Shown here: piece by piece, positions 1 through 8,427 of the stretch
How positions within the stretch are numbered: the first letter of the stretch is position 1
Layout: each line of letters opens with the position of its first letter
Origin: Amycolatopsis antarctica
GTDB taxonomy: Bacteria; Actinomycetota; Actinomycetes; Mycobacteriales; Pseudonocardiaceae
Reading direction: 5' to 3'
NCBI RefSeq assembly: GCF_002262875.1
Contig: NZ_NKYE01000001.1
Coordinates: forward strand, 558,001 to 622,000
Length of the DNA stretch: 64,000 nt
Notes under the pieces: model-generated
What the model saw: only the letters and a program-made list of their open reading frames with translations
Told to the model about the DNA's origin: nothing
Databases searched by the model: none
Made by a program: the position numbers and the translations under genes

Positions 1-207
1 GCGCTGGTCGAGGTGGCGGGTGGCGCGGGCCGGGTGGTGCCGAGAGGGCAGGCCCCCGCACTGGCCGCCGCCCTGCGCGCGGTGCTCACCGATCCGGGAC
101 TGGCCGCTCGGATGAGCACGCTGGGCAGGCAGCGGGCGGAGGCGTTCACCTGGCGGGCCGCCGCCGAACGGGTGTGGTCGGTGCACCTGGGCCTTCGGCG
201 GGTGTGA
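1..207 (+). CDS. Glycosyltransferase, C-terminal fragment cut by window edge
   Basis: The reading frame is open from the first base and stops at 205-207, so only the last 68 codons are present. The tail, with an LAAALRAVLTDPGLAARM-type stretch and an ARG/Phe-Thr-Trp ending (EAFTWRAAAERVW), is typical of the C-terminal helix of GT-B fold family 4 glycosyltransferases, and the next gene ends in a very similar way (EFSWATSAERHREAYERAW). It probably forms part of a cell-envelope glycan assembly cluster with the following genes. The donor and acceptor cannot be inferred from this fragment. Confidence 0.75.
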   Translation, partial: ALVEVAGGAGRVVPRGQAPALAAALRAVLTDPGLAARMSTLGRQRAEAFTWRAAAERVWSVHLGLRRV

Positions 208-257
208 GTTTGTTGGTTTCCGACCGGTCCCGGCGGCCCGGGTCGTACGCTGCACGG

Positions 258-1421
258 GTGCCCGCCGAACTCCGCGTGCTGATCGATGCGACAGCCGTGC
301 CCGCCGATCGCGGCGGCGTCGGCCGGTACGTCGACTCGCTGGCCGCCGCGCTGGACACCGACGGGGCCCGGCTCACCGTGGTCTGCCAGCCGCGCGACGG
401 CACCCTCTACGGCCGCCTCGCCCCGCGTGCCCGCGTCGTCCCCACCGCGGCCTCCACCGCGACCAGGACCGCGCGGCTGACCTGGGAGCAGACCACGCTG
501 CCGATGCTGGTGCGCAGGCTCGGCATCGACGTGGTGCACTCGCCGCACTACACGCTTCCGCTGGCGAACCAGACCGCGTCCGTGGTGACCTTGCACGACG
601 CGACCTTCTTCACCGACGCGATGCTGCATTCCTCGGTCAAGGCGCGTTTCTTCCGCGCGTGGACGCTCGCCGCGCTGCGCCGCGCCTCGCTCTGCGTGGT
701 GCCCAGTGTGGCCACCGCCGAGGAACTGGCCACCGTCACCAGCGCCCGCGTCGAGGACCTCGCGGTCATCCAGCACGGCGTGGACGTCGACCGCTTCCAT
801 CCGCCGACGCCCGCCGAGGTCGCCACCGCGCGCGCCGACGTCGGGCTCGGCAGCACCGGGTACGTCGCGTTCCTCGGCGCGCTGGAGCCGCGCAAGAACG
901 TGCCCGCATTGATCCGTGGCTTCGCCCGCGCCGTCGCGCACCGGCCCGATCCGCCCGCGCTGGTGCTCGCCGGGCAGCCCGGCTGGGACCACCAGGTGGA
1001 GAAGGCGCTCGACGCCGTTCCGCACCGGCTGCGCGTCATCCGCGCCGGCTACGTGCCCTTCGACAGCCTCGCCGGTTTCCTCGGCGGGGCCGAACTGGTC
1101 GCCTACCCGAGTCTCGGCGAGGGCTTCGGGCTGCCGGTGCTGGAGGCGATGGCCTGCGGTGCCGCCGTGCTCACCACCCGCAGGCTGGCGCTGCCCGAGG
1201 TCGGTGGCGACGCGGTTGCCTACTGCGGCGTCGGAGCGGGGGACGTGGCGGCCGCGCTCGGCGACCTGCTCGACGATCCGTCCCGGCGCGCCTCGCTGGC
1301 CGAGGCGGCCCAGCGGCGGGCGAAGGAGTTCTCCTGGGCCACCAGCGCCGAACGCCACCGCGAGGCGTACGAGCGGGCCTGGATCGCGCACCGCGACCGG
1401 CGCTCCGGCACGAGCGGCTGA
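258..1421 (+). CDS. GT4 family glycosyltransferase
   Basis: A protein of about 387 residues with the GT-B layout. The N-terminus has the DATAVPADRGGVGRYV loop of family 4 mannosyl- or rhamnosyltransferases. The middle has a VHSPHYTLPL segment and the Rossmann strand YVAFLGALEPRKN that begins the donor-binding domain. The C-terminal part has the donor-site motif YPSLGEGFGLPVLEAMACG, with the E-x7-E pair that holds the nucleotide sugar. I chose GTG 258 because the family's sequence starts there (VPAELRVLIDATAV); an earlier in-frame start at 174 would add 28 low-complexity residues. It is likely cytoplasmic and retaining. The sugar is unknown, but the neighbours suggest rhamnose- or mannose-containing envelope glycans. 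Confidence 0.85.
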   Translation: MPAELRVLIDATAVPADRGGVGRYVDSLAAALDTDGARLTVVCQPRDGTLYGRLAPRARVVPTAASTATRTARLTWEQTTLPMLVRRLGIDVVHSPHYTLPLANQTASVVTLHDATFFTDAMLHSSVKARFFRAWTLAALRRASLCVVPSVATAEELATVTSARVEDLAVIQHGVDVDRFHPPTPAEVATARADVGLGSTGYVAFLGALEPRKNVPALIRGFARAVAHRPDPPALVLAGQPGWDHQVEKALDAVPHRLRVIRAGYVPFDSLAGFLGGAELVAYPSLGEGFGLPVLEAMACGAAVLTTRRLALPEVGGDAVAYCGVGAGDVAAALGDLLDDPSRRASLAEAAQRRAKEFSWATSAERHREAYERAWIAHRDRRSGTSG

Positions 1422-1481
1422 GATTCTCCCCCGCCGGTACCTGTCGGTGTGTGCGGCGGGTAGCCGGGGCACAATGTCCGC

Positions 1482-2345
1482 GTGACGGAGCCGAAGACCT
1501 ACGGCGACGGGATCGCCGTCGTGATCGTGACCTACTTCCCCGGTGAGACGCTGGAACGCTGTCTCGACACCCTGGAGAAGGCCACCACGCGCGAGGTCCG
1601 GGTGGTGCTCGCCGACAACGTCTCCGGCGACGGCGCCCCGGAGCGCGCCGCCGAACGGCCCGGGGTGACGCTGGTGCCGATGGGGGAGAACGTCGGTTAC
1701 GGCGCGGCCGCCAACCGCGGGGTCGCCGAACTCGGCGAGGACGTCGGCTGGGTGGTGGTCGCCAACGCCGACCTGGAGTGGGACGCGGGCTGCCTTGACG
1801 AGCTGCTGGCGGTGGCCGCCCGGTATCCGCGCGGCGGGGCGTTCGGCCCGCTGATCCGCGAACTCGACGGGACTGTCTACCCCTCGGCACGGCTGCTGCC
1901 CTCGCTGGGGCGCGGCATCGGGCACGCCGTGTTCGGCAAGGTGTGGCCCGGGAATCCGTGGACGCGGGCGTACCGGCAGGAGAAGGGCGAACCGGCCGAA
2001 CGGGTGTCCGGCTGGCTGTCCGGTTCGGTGCAGCTCTTCCGCCGCCAGGCCTGGGACTCGACCGGCGGTTTCGATCCCCGCTACTTCATGTACTTCGAGG
2101 ACGTCGATCTCGGCGACCGGATCACCAGGGCGGGCTGGCAGAACGTCTACGCCCCGTCGGCGTCGGTGATGCATCTCGGCGGGCACGCCACCTCGCGGGC
2201 CCCGGCGAAGATGCTGGCCGCGCACCACGAGAGCGCCTACCGCTACCTGGCCGACCGGCACCGCGGTCTCGCCTGGAAGCCGGTTCTGGCCGCGATCAGG
2301 CTCGGCCTGGCCGTACGGCTGAAGCTGGAGACCCGCGGCGGCTGA
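1482..2345 (+). CDS. wbbL: GT2 family rhamnosyltransferase, WbbL-like
   Basis: 287 residues, GTG start. The GT-A fold is clear: VVIVTYFPGETLERCL at residues 13-28, ADNVSGD near 44-50, NVGYGAAANRG near 70-80 and the metal-binding ADL near 95-97. The acceptor-side motif GGFDPRYFMYFEDVDL with the ED(V)D acidic cluster follows near 200. WbbL adds L-rhamnose to decaprenyl-PP-GlcNAc in the linker that joins arabinogalactan to peptidoglycan. The next gene on this strand is a ManB/ManC-like guanylyltransferase, the same wbbL-manB order as in mycobacteria (Rv3265c-Rv3264c), which supports the call. The acceptor in this organism is inferred. Confidence 0.8.
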   Translation: MTEPKTYGDGIAVVIVTYFPGETLERCLDTLEKATTREVRVVLADNVSGDGAPERAAERPGVTLVPMGENVGYGAAANRGVAELGEDVGWVVVANADLEWDAGCLDELLAVAARYPRGGAFGPLIRELDGTVYPSARLLPSLGRGIGHAVFGKVWPGNPWTRAYRQEKGEPAERVSGWLSGSVQLFRRQAWDSTGGFDPRYFMYFEDVDLGDRITRAGWQNVYAPSASVMHLGGHATSRAPAKMLAAHHESAYRYLADRHRGLAWKPVLAAIRLGLAVRLKLETRGG

Positions 2346-2409
2346 GCCGCCCGGCCCGGCGAGCGGCTGAGCCGCCCGGTTCGGGTCTCGGTGGGTCCGG
2401 CCGGGACCT

Positions 2410-2820
2410 TCAGATGCCGTCGAGGCGCTGGGAGAGCGTGGAGCGGCTGCGCTGGGTGGTCGTCGGGATGAGCCCGTCCAGCTCCTCGATCTCGTTCACC
2501 TCGGCGGGCGTGTCGCGCGGATCCGGCATGCGGGGGCCGGGGGCCGGGCGCCGGATGCCCTGCGCGGGCGTGTCCAGCCGCGATGTCGATTCCGCCTCGG
2601 CGAGGTGGTGCCCGTCGGACTCCAGCACCGCGGAGGCGACGACGGCGGAGGAGACGACCGCGGTGGTCTCGCCGTCGTCGAGGTCGTTCATCACCGACCG
2701 CGGGATCTGCTGGGTGTTCGACGCGTCGAACGGTGAGGTCATGTTGTCCGGCGTGACAACGAATCCGCCGCGGGCACGAGCCCGTGACAGCAGAGCGTCC
2801 GCCCGATCGCGGGGGTCCAT
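2410..2820 (-). CDS. Conserved hypothetical protein, low-complexity
   Basis: 136 residues with no domain I recognise. The N-terminus (MDPRDRADALLSRARARGGFVVTPDNMTSPFDASNTQQIPR) is ordered-looking, and the rest is rich in Asp, Glu, Ser, Thr and Pro with no membrane segment or signal peptide. The N-terminal pattern resembles short proteins found beside wbbL/manB in related actinobacteria, so a real gene is likely. It lies alone on the minus strand between wbbL and the guanylyltransferase gene and is divergent from the latter. Confidence 0.6.
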   Translation of the reverse strand: MDPRDRADALLSRARARGGFVVTPDNMTSPFDASNTQQIPRSVMNDLDDGETTAVVSSAVVASAVLESDGHHLAEAESTSRLDTPAQGIRRPAPGPRMPDPRDTPAEVNEIEELDGLIPTTTQRSRSTLSQRLDGI

Positions 2821-2968
2821 GCCCTCGCCCTCCCGTAATGTCAGCCGGGGCCCTCTCGAGGAGCGACCACTTCAGTCGTGTCTAGGGTAGGCCCTCCGGG
2901 TGGCAACCGTCATTGTTTCCCGCGGTTTGTCGCCCGGCGGTGCGTGCTAATGGGGAGGTTGTACGGAG

Positions 2969-4048
2969 ATGACGTCCGAGCTCGGTGTGGACGCGGTGGT
3001 GCTCGTCGGCGGCAGGGGGACCCGGCTGCGCCCGCTGACCCTGTCCGCGCCCAAGCCGATGCTCCCCACCGCGGGCGTGCCGTTCCTGTCGCATCTGCTC
3101 TCCCGCATTCGCGCCGCCGGGATCACCCACGTCGTGCTGGGTACCTCGTACCGGGCGGAGGTGTTCGAGGAGCACTTCGGCGACGGGTCCGCGCTCGGGC
3201 TGGAACTGGAGTACGTCGTGGAGTCGGAGCCGCTGGACACCGGCGGCGCGATCCGCAACGTCGCGCACCGGCTGCGCGCGCGGGACGCCGTGGTGTTCAA
3301 CGGCGACATCCTCTCCGGCGCCGATCTGGGTTCGCTCGTCGGCGCCCACCGCGCCGCCGCCGCGGACGTCACGCTGCACCTGCAGCGCGTCGCCGATCCC
3401 AGCCGGTTCGGTTCGGTGCCCACCGACTCCGGCGGGCGGGTCACCGCCTTCCTGGAGAAGACCCCCGATCCGCCCACCGACCAGATCAACGCCGGTTGCT
3501 ACGTCTTCCGCCGGGAGGTGCTGGAGTCGATCCCGGCGGGACGGCCGGTGTCGGTGGAGCGGGAGACCTTCCCCGGGCTGCTGGCGTCCGGGGCGCACCT
3601 GCACGGGTTCGTCGACGCCTCGTACTGGCTCGACGTGGGCACCCCGGAGGCGTTCGTCCGCGGTTCGGCCGATCTGGTACGCGGTGTCGCGCCGACGTCC
3701 GCGCTGCCGGGCCCGGTCGGTGACGCGCTCGTGCTCGACGGTGCCGTGCTCGCCCCGGACGCCCGGGTCGACGGCGGGGCCACGGTCGCCGCGGGCGCGG
3801 AGGTCGGTGCCAGGGCCACGGTGTCCGAGTCGGTACTGTTCGAGGGGGCCGTGGTCGGGGCGGGCGCCGTCGTGGAGCGTTGCGTGCTGGGCGCCGGTGC
3901 CAGGGTGGGCGCGGGCACGGTGCTGCGGGGCGTCGTGGTCGGTGACGGCGCGGCCATCGGCGCCGGCTGCGAGCTGCTGGACGGTGCGCGGGTCTGGCCA
4001 GGCGTCGCGCTGGCGGACGGCGCCGTGCGATTCTCGAGTGATGCCTGA
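2969..4048 (+). CDS. manB: Mannose-1-phosphate guanylyltransferase-like NDP-sugar synthase
   Basis: 359 residues, the same length as mycobacterial ManB (Rv3264c). The N-terminal nucleotidyltransferase domain starts with GGRGTRLRPLT (about 14-24) and APKPMLPTAG, has VFNGDIL near 110, and a PTDQINAGCYVF segment near 170. The C-terminal 100 residues form Gly/Ala/Val-rich hexapeptide repeats of a left-handed beta helix. The enzyme would make GDP-mannose from mannose-1-phosphate and GTP for envelope mannosides. The start follows a GGGAGG ribosome site about 10 nt upstream. Its stop overlaps the start of the next gene by 8 bp. NDP-glucose or another sugar is a possible alternative substrate. Confidence 0.8.
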   Translation: MTSELGVDAVVLVGGRGTRLRPLTLSAPKPMLPTAGVPFLSHLLSRIRAAGITHVVLGTSYRAEVFEEHFGDGSALGLELEYVVESEPLDTGGAIRNVAHRLRARDAVVFNGDILSGADLGSLVGAHRAAAADVTLHLQRVADPSRFGSVPTDSGGRVTAFLEKTPDPPTDQINAGCYVFRREVLESIPAGRPVSVERETFPGLLASGAHLHGFVDASYWLDVGTPEAFVRGSADLVRGVAPTSALPGPVGDALVLDGAVLAPDARVDGGATVAAGAEVGARATVSESVLFEGAVVGAGAVVERCVLGAGARVGAGTVLRGVVVGDGAAIGAGCELLDGARVWPGVALADGAVRFSSDA

Positions 4049-4949
4049 GTCCCTGCGCTGGACCCCCGGGTTCACCCTGGATCTCGCGGCGGTGCTCGCG
4101 CCGCTGCGGCGCGGCAGGGGCGATCCGTGCCTGCGTCGTGACGAGGCGGGCCGTACCTGGCTGACGGCCAACACTCCCGCCGGCAACGCGACGCTGATGC
4201 TGTGCGCGCTCGCCGACGGCGATGTCGACGCCCGCGCCTGGGGCCCCGGCGCGGACCTCCTGCGCAGCGGGGTGCCCGCGCTGCTCGGCGCGCACGACGA
4301 CGACACGGGCTTCGTCGCCCACCACGAGGCCGTGGCGCGGGCGCGGCACGGCAGGCCCGGTCTGCGGATCGGCGCGACCGGGCGGGTGTGGGACGTGCTG
4401 GTGCCCTCGGTGCTGGAACAGAAGGTCACCGGCTACGAGGCGCACCGCTCCTGGCGGGAGCTGTGCCGGCGGTTCGGTGAGCCCGCGCCCGGACCGGCAC
4501 CGGAGGGGATGCGGGTGCCGCCCACCCCGCTCGCCATTCGGTCCATTGTGGACTGGGATTGGCACGCGGCCGGCGTCGACCTGACACGCAGGCGCACGCT
4601 GATCGCCGCCGCCCGGGTGGCGCCCCGGCTCGAACGGGCGGTGGAACTGCGGGGTGCGGAAGGGCGGCGGCTGCTACGGCACGTTCCCGGCATCGGTGTG
4701 TGGACGGCCGCGGAGATCGCGCAGCGGGCGTGGGGCGACCCGGACGCGGTGAGCTTCGGTGACTTCCACATCCCGGCCGTCGTCGGTCACGCGCTGCTCG
4801 GTCACCCGCTCGACGACGCCGGGCTCGCCGAGGTGCTGGCTCCCTACGCCCCGCACCGGCAGCGCGCCGTCCGTTACCTCGAGGCGTCCGGTTTCTCCCG
4901 CCCCCGTTTCGGCCCCCGGCACCCCATCCGCGACTACCGAACCCTCTGA
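4041..4949 (+). CDS. DNA-3-methyladenine glycosylase II family (HhH-GPD) protein
   Basis: 302 residues. The helix-hairpin-helix is HVPGIGVWTAAEIAQ (about 214-228) and the catalytic aspartate is in SFGDFHIP at about residue 241, the same layout as AlkA/HhH-GPD glycosylases that excise alkylated bases. The ATG at 4041 overlaps the preceding stop, so the two genes are probably co-transcribed although their functions are unrelated. The segment VLEQKVTGYEAHRSW is the family's QqVs-like helix that flanks the DNA groove. Substrate range is inferred from the family. Confidence 0.82.
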   Translation: MPESLRWTPGFTLDLAAVLAPLRRGRGDPCLRRDEAGRTWLTANTPAGNATLMLCALADGDVDARAWGPGADLLRSGVPALLGAHDDDTGFVAHHEAVARARHGRPGLRIGATGRVWDVLVPSVLEQKVTGYEAHRSWRELCRRFGEPAPGPAPEGMRVPPTPLAIRSIVDWDWHAAGVDLTRRRTLIAAARVAPRLERAVELRGAEGRRLLRHVPGIGVWTAAEIAQRAWGDPDAVSFGDFHIPAVVGHALLGHPLDDAGLAEVLAPYAPHRQRAVRYLEASGFSRPRFGPRHPIRDYRTL

Positions 4950-4958
4950 CCCGCACCC

Positions 4959-5024
4959 CGTGTCGTGCGGTGGGGTATGCCGTGTCGGGCGGTACGGCAT
5001 GCCGTGTCGTGCTGTTCCGGTTAC
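4959..5024. repeat. Three 22-bp direct repeats, CGTGTCG family
   Basis: Three consecutive 22-bp units start at 4959, 4981 and 5003, each opening with CGTGTCGtGC or CGTGTCGgGC. The third copy is degenerate and runs into the end of the small membrane-protein gene. The same 22-bp period and opening sequence recur in the array at 51152-51283, downstream of sugC. The units lie between the convergent ends of the glycosylase gene and the small membrane-protein gene. Confidence 0.7.
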
Positions 5025-5176
5025 CAGCCGCCGCGCGCGGGGGGCGGTTTCGGCAGGTCCTGGTTCGCCGGGTAGTCCATCGGCTTGTGTCCGCTGTACC
5101 GCGCCACCATCACCACGATGGTCACCAGTGCCAGGATTCCGAGTACCAGGAGCACGATCTCGAGGAAGCCGAACAT
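5021..5176 (-). CDS. Small single-pass membrane protein (51 aa)
   Basis: A 51-codon gene with a clear hydrophobic helix: MFGFLEIVLLVLGILALVTI opens the protein, followed by VVMVARYSGHK and a Pro-rich tail (DLPKPPPARGGW). The ribosome site GGGAGGGG lies just upstream; it sits correctly for the ATG at 5176, whereas another in-frame ATG at 5182 is too close. Codon use is actinobacterial. It would be a single-pass protein with the N-terminus probably outside and a short cytoplasmic tail. I know of no function. It lies just downstream of the GntR gene on the same strand. Confidence 0.7.
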   Translation of the reverse strand: MFGFLEIVLLVLGILALVTIVVMVARYSGHKPMDYPANQDLPKPPPARGGW

Positions 5177-5282
5177 TGTCATCCCCTCCCTGTCGTCCTA
5201 CCGCCAGAGTACGGCCTGCCGGGAGTGCACGGAGCGGGCACGAGGTCCGGACCCGGATCGTGACCTGTCCGTCGGCTGCCGG

Positions 5283-5642
5283 CTACCCGCGCTGGACGGC
5301 GGCCGTGACGATGTCCAGCGCCTCCGACGCGCTGAGCCCCAGCCCGCGGACCGCGCTCGCGTAGTCGGCCGCCGCCTGCTGGGCCCGCTGCCTGCTCGCG
5401 TCCCCCGAGGCTCCGACGAAGCTGCCCGCCCTGCCGCGGGTCTCGATCAGCCCGGCCTCCTCCAGCTCACGGTAGGCGCGGGCGATCGTGTTCGGTGCGA
5501 TGCCCAGATCGGCGGCCAGTTTCCGCACGGTCGGCAGCTTCGCCCCGACGGGAAGCGTGCGCTCGTTGATCTGCCGGGCGAGCTGGGAGCGCACCTGCTC
5601 GTACGGGGGCACGCGGGATTCGCCGTCGACGCTCACGATCAC
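5283..5642 (-). CDS. GntR-family transcriptional regulator, YtrA type
   Basis: About 119 residues. The N-terminal winged helix is VPPYEQVRSQLARQI followed by the recognition region LPTVRKLAADLGIAPNTIARAY (about 37-57) and the wing LEEAGLIETRGRAGSFV. The short C-terminal helical tail, without a FCD or UTRA domain, is the YtrA subfamily pattern. GTG 5642 overlaps the stop of the upstream membrane-protein gene by 4 bp (GTGA), so the two are translationally coupled. YtrA-type repressors usually control the membrane protein operon that encodes them. The inverted repeat at 6481-6510 is the likely operator. Confidence 0.88.
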   Translation of the reverse strand: MIVSVDGESRVPPYEQVRSQLARQINERTLPVGAKLPTVRKLAADLGIAPNTIARAYRELEEAGLIETRGRAGSFVGASGDASRQRAQQAAADYASAVRGLGLSASEALDIVTAAVQRG

Positions 5643-6466
5643 GGCGTCACCATCGCACGGCCGACGGCCAGCGGACGACGGCGGTCGCGCAGGTGGACCG
5701 ACGTCCACAGCGCGGCGCCGAGCACCAGGTAGACGGTGAACGTCCATCCGGCCGCGGCGGGCAGGCCCTCCTGTACGAGCATGATCGCCGCGAGCGCCAG
5801 CGGCATCGGTGCGACCCGGTGTGCGTCCTCGGTGCGGAGCTGATCGTCGACGACCAGGGAGGAGTCGTCCTCGGCGAGGCCTGGCCTGCGCACCGAGTCC
5901 ACCGCGGCCACGGTCACGACGATGCCGAGGGCGAACGTGCCCGCGGCGAAGAGGCCGCCGACGACGCTGACCGCCGGGTCGCTTCCCGTGCTCGCGACGA
6001 CCGCGCCGATCGCGGTGCCACCGCCGTAGGTCAGGGCCGTCGCGTACAGGAACGGGGTGCCGACCACGTGGCGCCAGGACGGCGGCGAACTGTGCGCGCT
6101 GCGCCGGGGCAGTGCGGTGGCGAGCCGGCGTTCCTCGGCCCGCATCCGCCTGCCGGCGATCCAGGCGGTGACGGCCATGCCGAGGTAGAGGGCACCGACC
6201 ACCAGCGGGCCGTCGACCGGTGCCCGCTCCGGTCCGACGAGCAGGCCGAGGTCGAAGACCTCGCGCAGGATCGCCCAGACGAAGACCAGGCCGCCGAACG
6301 CGAGGATGCAGAACATCTCCGTCTCGCTACCGCGGGCGCGGATGGCGAGCCGGGCGGCGAGCAGGTCGGACGGCTCGACGGTGCCCGCCCGGTGCCGTGT
6401 CAGCCATCTCCGGGCTCGGGCACGGTCGCTCCCGTCGACGTGCGTCGGATCTCCCCGCTTCGGCAT
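5639..6466 (-). CDS. Multi-pass membrane protein co-transcribed with GntR regulator
   Basis: About 275 residues from ATG 6466, which has an AGGGGG ribosome site; a TTG at 6487 would add seven residues. Hydrophobic stretches are visible at MFCILAFGGLVFVWAIL, DGPLVVGALYLGMAVTAWIA, FLYATALTYGGGTAIGAVVA, SVVGGLFAAGTFALGIVVTVAAV, ALAAIMLVQEGLPAAAGW and FTVYLVLGAALWTSVHL, so about six helices. The topology resembles DUF1648-like membrane proteins often paired with YtrA-type GntR repressors. Function unknown; a cell-wall or antimicrobial-stress role is only inferred from that pairing. Confidence 0.75.
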   Translation of the reverse strand: MPKRGDPTHVDGSDRARARRWLTRHRAGTVEPSDLLAARLAIRARGSETEMFCILAFGGLVFVWAILREVFDLGLLVGPERAPVDGPLVVGALYLGMAVTAWIAGRRMRAEERRLATALPRRSAHSSPPSWRHVVGTPFLYATALTYGGGTAIGAVVASTGSDPAVSVVGGLFAAGTFALGIVVTVAAVDSVRRPGLAEDDSSLVVDDQLRTEDAHRVAPMPLALAAIMLVQEGLPAAAGWTFTVYLVLGAALWTSVHLRDRRRPLAVGRAMVTP

Positions 6467-6480
6467 GCCCGGCCCCCTTC

Positions 6481-6530
6481 GTGTCAACGTTTGTACCTCA
6501 ACGCTGACACGAAGGTCAATACAAAGTCAA
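6481..6530 (-). promoter_or_regulatory. Promoter with GntR operator (inverted repeat over -10)
   Basis: On the minus strand a -35 element TTGACC (6514-6519) and a -10-like TACAAA (6490-6495) are separated by 18 bp; a second TTGACT lies at 6525-6530. An inverted repeat with 11-bp arms, GTGTCAACGTT and its near-complement (10 of 11 positions), spans 6481-6510 with an 8-bp spacer and covers the -10 box. This is where a YtrA-type repressor would block transcription of the membrane protein and its own gene. Confidence 0.65.
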
Positions 6531-6541
6531 TCGTCCGCCGG

Positions 6542-7093
6542 TCAGGCCCGCTCCAGTGCGGCGGCGAGCGGTCCGGCAAGGTCCTCACTGCCGGGTGGCA
6601 GGGCGTGCACCGGCCACCAGCGCAGATCCTCGGACTCCTCGCTGCGGGAGGGGGTCGCGCCCTCGGGCGCGCGCACGGCGAACCGGACGTCGAAGTGACG
6701 GGTGGGCAGGCCGAGCGAGCAGGTGATCGGGTGGACGTCCAGGTGCACCGGCTCCGGGGCGATCGTCAGACCGTCCATTCCGGACTCTTCCCGTGCCTCG
6801 CGCAGGGCGGCGCCGGCCAGAGTCGTGTCCTCGGGCTCGCAGTGGCCACCGAGTTGCAGCCAGCGCCCGACGCGGGGGTGCAGGGTCAGCAGCACGTTCT
6901 CCGCGCTCGCGTCGAGCAGGACCGCGGACGCGGTGATGTGGCCGGGTTCGCAGGCGCGGGCGCAGGCGTCCGTACGGGCGGCCAGGAAGCCCAGAAAGCC
7001 CTGTCGCAAGGATTCCTGCGCGGCGTCCCGCGGTCGCCAGCGATCCACAGTGGACACGGTGTCGGCGTACAGGTCCGATCCGGCCGTCGTCAC
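6542..7093 (-). CDS. Nudix hydrolase
   Basis: 183 residues. The second half of the Nudix box, REAREESGM (98-106), is intact, including the metal-binding Glu pair. The preceding glycine and first Glu are displaced ([17 protein letters not shown]), so the motif is slightly atypical. The family hydrolyses nucleoside diphosphates linked to another moiety. The ATG overlaps the end of fbiB (ATGA), making it the last gene of the F420 operon. A housecleaning or precursor-processing role linked to F420 synthesis is possible, but that is inference. Confidence 0.85.
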   Translation of the reverse strand: MTTAGSDLYADTVSTVDRWRPRDAAQESLRQGFLGFLAARTDACARACEPGHITASAVLLDASAENVLLTLHPRVGRWLQLGGHCEPEDTTLAGAALREAREESGMDGLTIAPEPVHLDVHPITCSLGLPTRHFDVRFAVRAPEGATPSRSEESEDLRWWPVHALPPGSEDLAGPLAAALERA

Positions 7094-8427
7094 AGTTCCA
7101 GCAGCCCTTCGTCCGAGGCGCGCGGTGGCCGGGGTGCGGGGCCCTCGGCGGGGTGGCCGATCGCCACGGCGCCGAGGGGTTCCCAGTGCGCGTCGAGGCC
7201 GAGTACGTCCCGGACGACGTCCGCGGCGAAGATCGTCGAGCCGATCCAGCAGGAACCGAGACCCTCGGCGGCCAGCGCCACGAGCAGTCCCTGCACCGCC
7301 GCGCCCCCCGCGACGGTGAACATCGTGCGCTCGCAGGCGTTACGTCGCTCGTCGGGATAGGTGTGCGCTCCGTCCGGTACCAGGAACGGCAGCACGACCT
7401 CCGGGGCGTCGAACAGGATGTCGCCCCGGCCGAGACGGCGCGCGATCTGCTCCTCGGTGAACCCGTCGCCTGCCAGGTCCGCCCGCCACGCCTCGCGCAT
7501 CGCCCGCAGCAACTGCTGCCGCGACCCCGCCGAGCGCAGCCGGACGAAGCGCACCGGCCGGGTGTGGTGCGGAGCGGGTGCGGTCAGCGCGGCACCGATC
7601 GCCGTCCGCAGTACCTCGGGATCGACGGTCTCGTCGGAGAACCGGCGTACCGAACGACGCGCGGGCACCGCCTCACGGCGGCCCTGCGCCAGGGACTCGT
7701 TGGTACCGAGCCGGAACAGGTCCTCCTCGACGGGACGCACCAGGTCCGCCGCCGTGGAACCGTCGTCCACTATGGACATTCCACGGACGACCGCGACCGG
7801 AGTCGCGCCGAGCTTGCCCTTTACCAGATCCGCGGCGGCGGCCAGCTCGTCGGCCACCGCGATCTCGGTGACCACCAGCTCGTTGCCCTGGCCGTCGACG
7901 GTGCCCTCGTAGGCGTGCAGCACGCGAATGCCGGACGAGCCGATTGCCGTGTCGGTCTGCCCGATGCGCCACGCCCTGCCCATCGTGTCGGTGACGATCA
8001 CCGCCACCTCGACGCCGAGCCGCTCGCGAAGGCCGTTGCGCAGTGCGAGTGCGGAGGCGTCCGGGTCTGCGGGCAGCAGGGCGATCTCGTCACCGGCCAC
8101 ATTGGACGCGTCCACGCCAGAAGCCGCCTGTACGACACCGATCCGGTTCTGCGTGATGACGGTCCGCCCGATACGGGCGATCACCCGGACGGCCTCCTCG
8201 TCGACGTGTCGCCGCCGGATCGCGTCCCGCTCCAGCGGGTCGCGGGGGACGCGGATCAGTCTTCCCTCCGACTTGGACACGATCTTGCTGGTCACCACCA
8301 GCACGTCGCCGGAGCGCAGCCAGCGGGCGGCGCCGGCGATGGCGCCGGTCAGGTCGTCGCCGGGGCGGAACTCGGGCAGGCCCTCGACGGGCAGGATCTC
8401 CAGTGAGGGAGCGGCGTGGTCAGTCAA
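7090..8427 (-). CDS. fbiB: Bifunctional F420:L-glutamate ligase / dehydro-F420 reductase FbiB
   Basis: About 445 residues from TTG 8427, close to mycobacterial FbiB (448). The N-terminal half ([18 protein letters not shown], ...[17 protein letters not shown], ...[19 protein letters not shown]) is the CofE-type F420-0:gamma-glutamyl ligase that adds glutamates using GTP. The C-terminal half from about residue 245 ([18 protein letters not shown], ...GLGSCWIGS) is the FMN-binding nitroreductase-like domain that reduces dehydro-F420-0. The TTG start lies inside the fbiA stop region (8-bp overlap), and the stop overlaps the Nudix start. Together these show a tight operon. Confidence 0.95.
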   Translation of the reverse strand: MTDHAAPSLEILPVEGLPEFRPGDDLTGAIAGAARWLRSGDVLVVTSKIVSKSEGRLIRVPRDPLERDAIRRRHVDEEAVRVIARIGRTVITQNRIGVVQAASGVDASNVAGDEIALLPADPDASALALRNGLRERLGVEVAVIVTDTMGRAWRIGQTDTAIGSSGIRVLHAYEGTVDGQGNELVVTEIAVADELAAAADLVKGKLGATPVAVVRGMSIVDDGSTAADLVRPVEEDLFRLGTNESLAQGRREAVPARRSVRRFSDETVDPEVLRTAIGAALTAPAPHHTRPVRFVRLRSAGSRQQLLRAMREAWRADLAGDGFTEEQIARRLGRGDILFDAPEVVLPFLVPDGAHTYPDERRNACERTMFTVAGGAAVQGLLVALAAEGLGSCWIGSTIFAADVVRDVLGLDAHWEPLGAVAIGHPAEGPAPRPPRASDEGLLEL

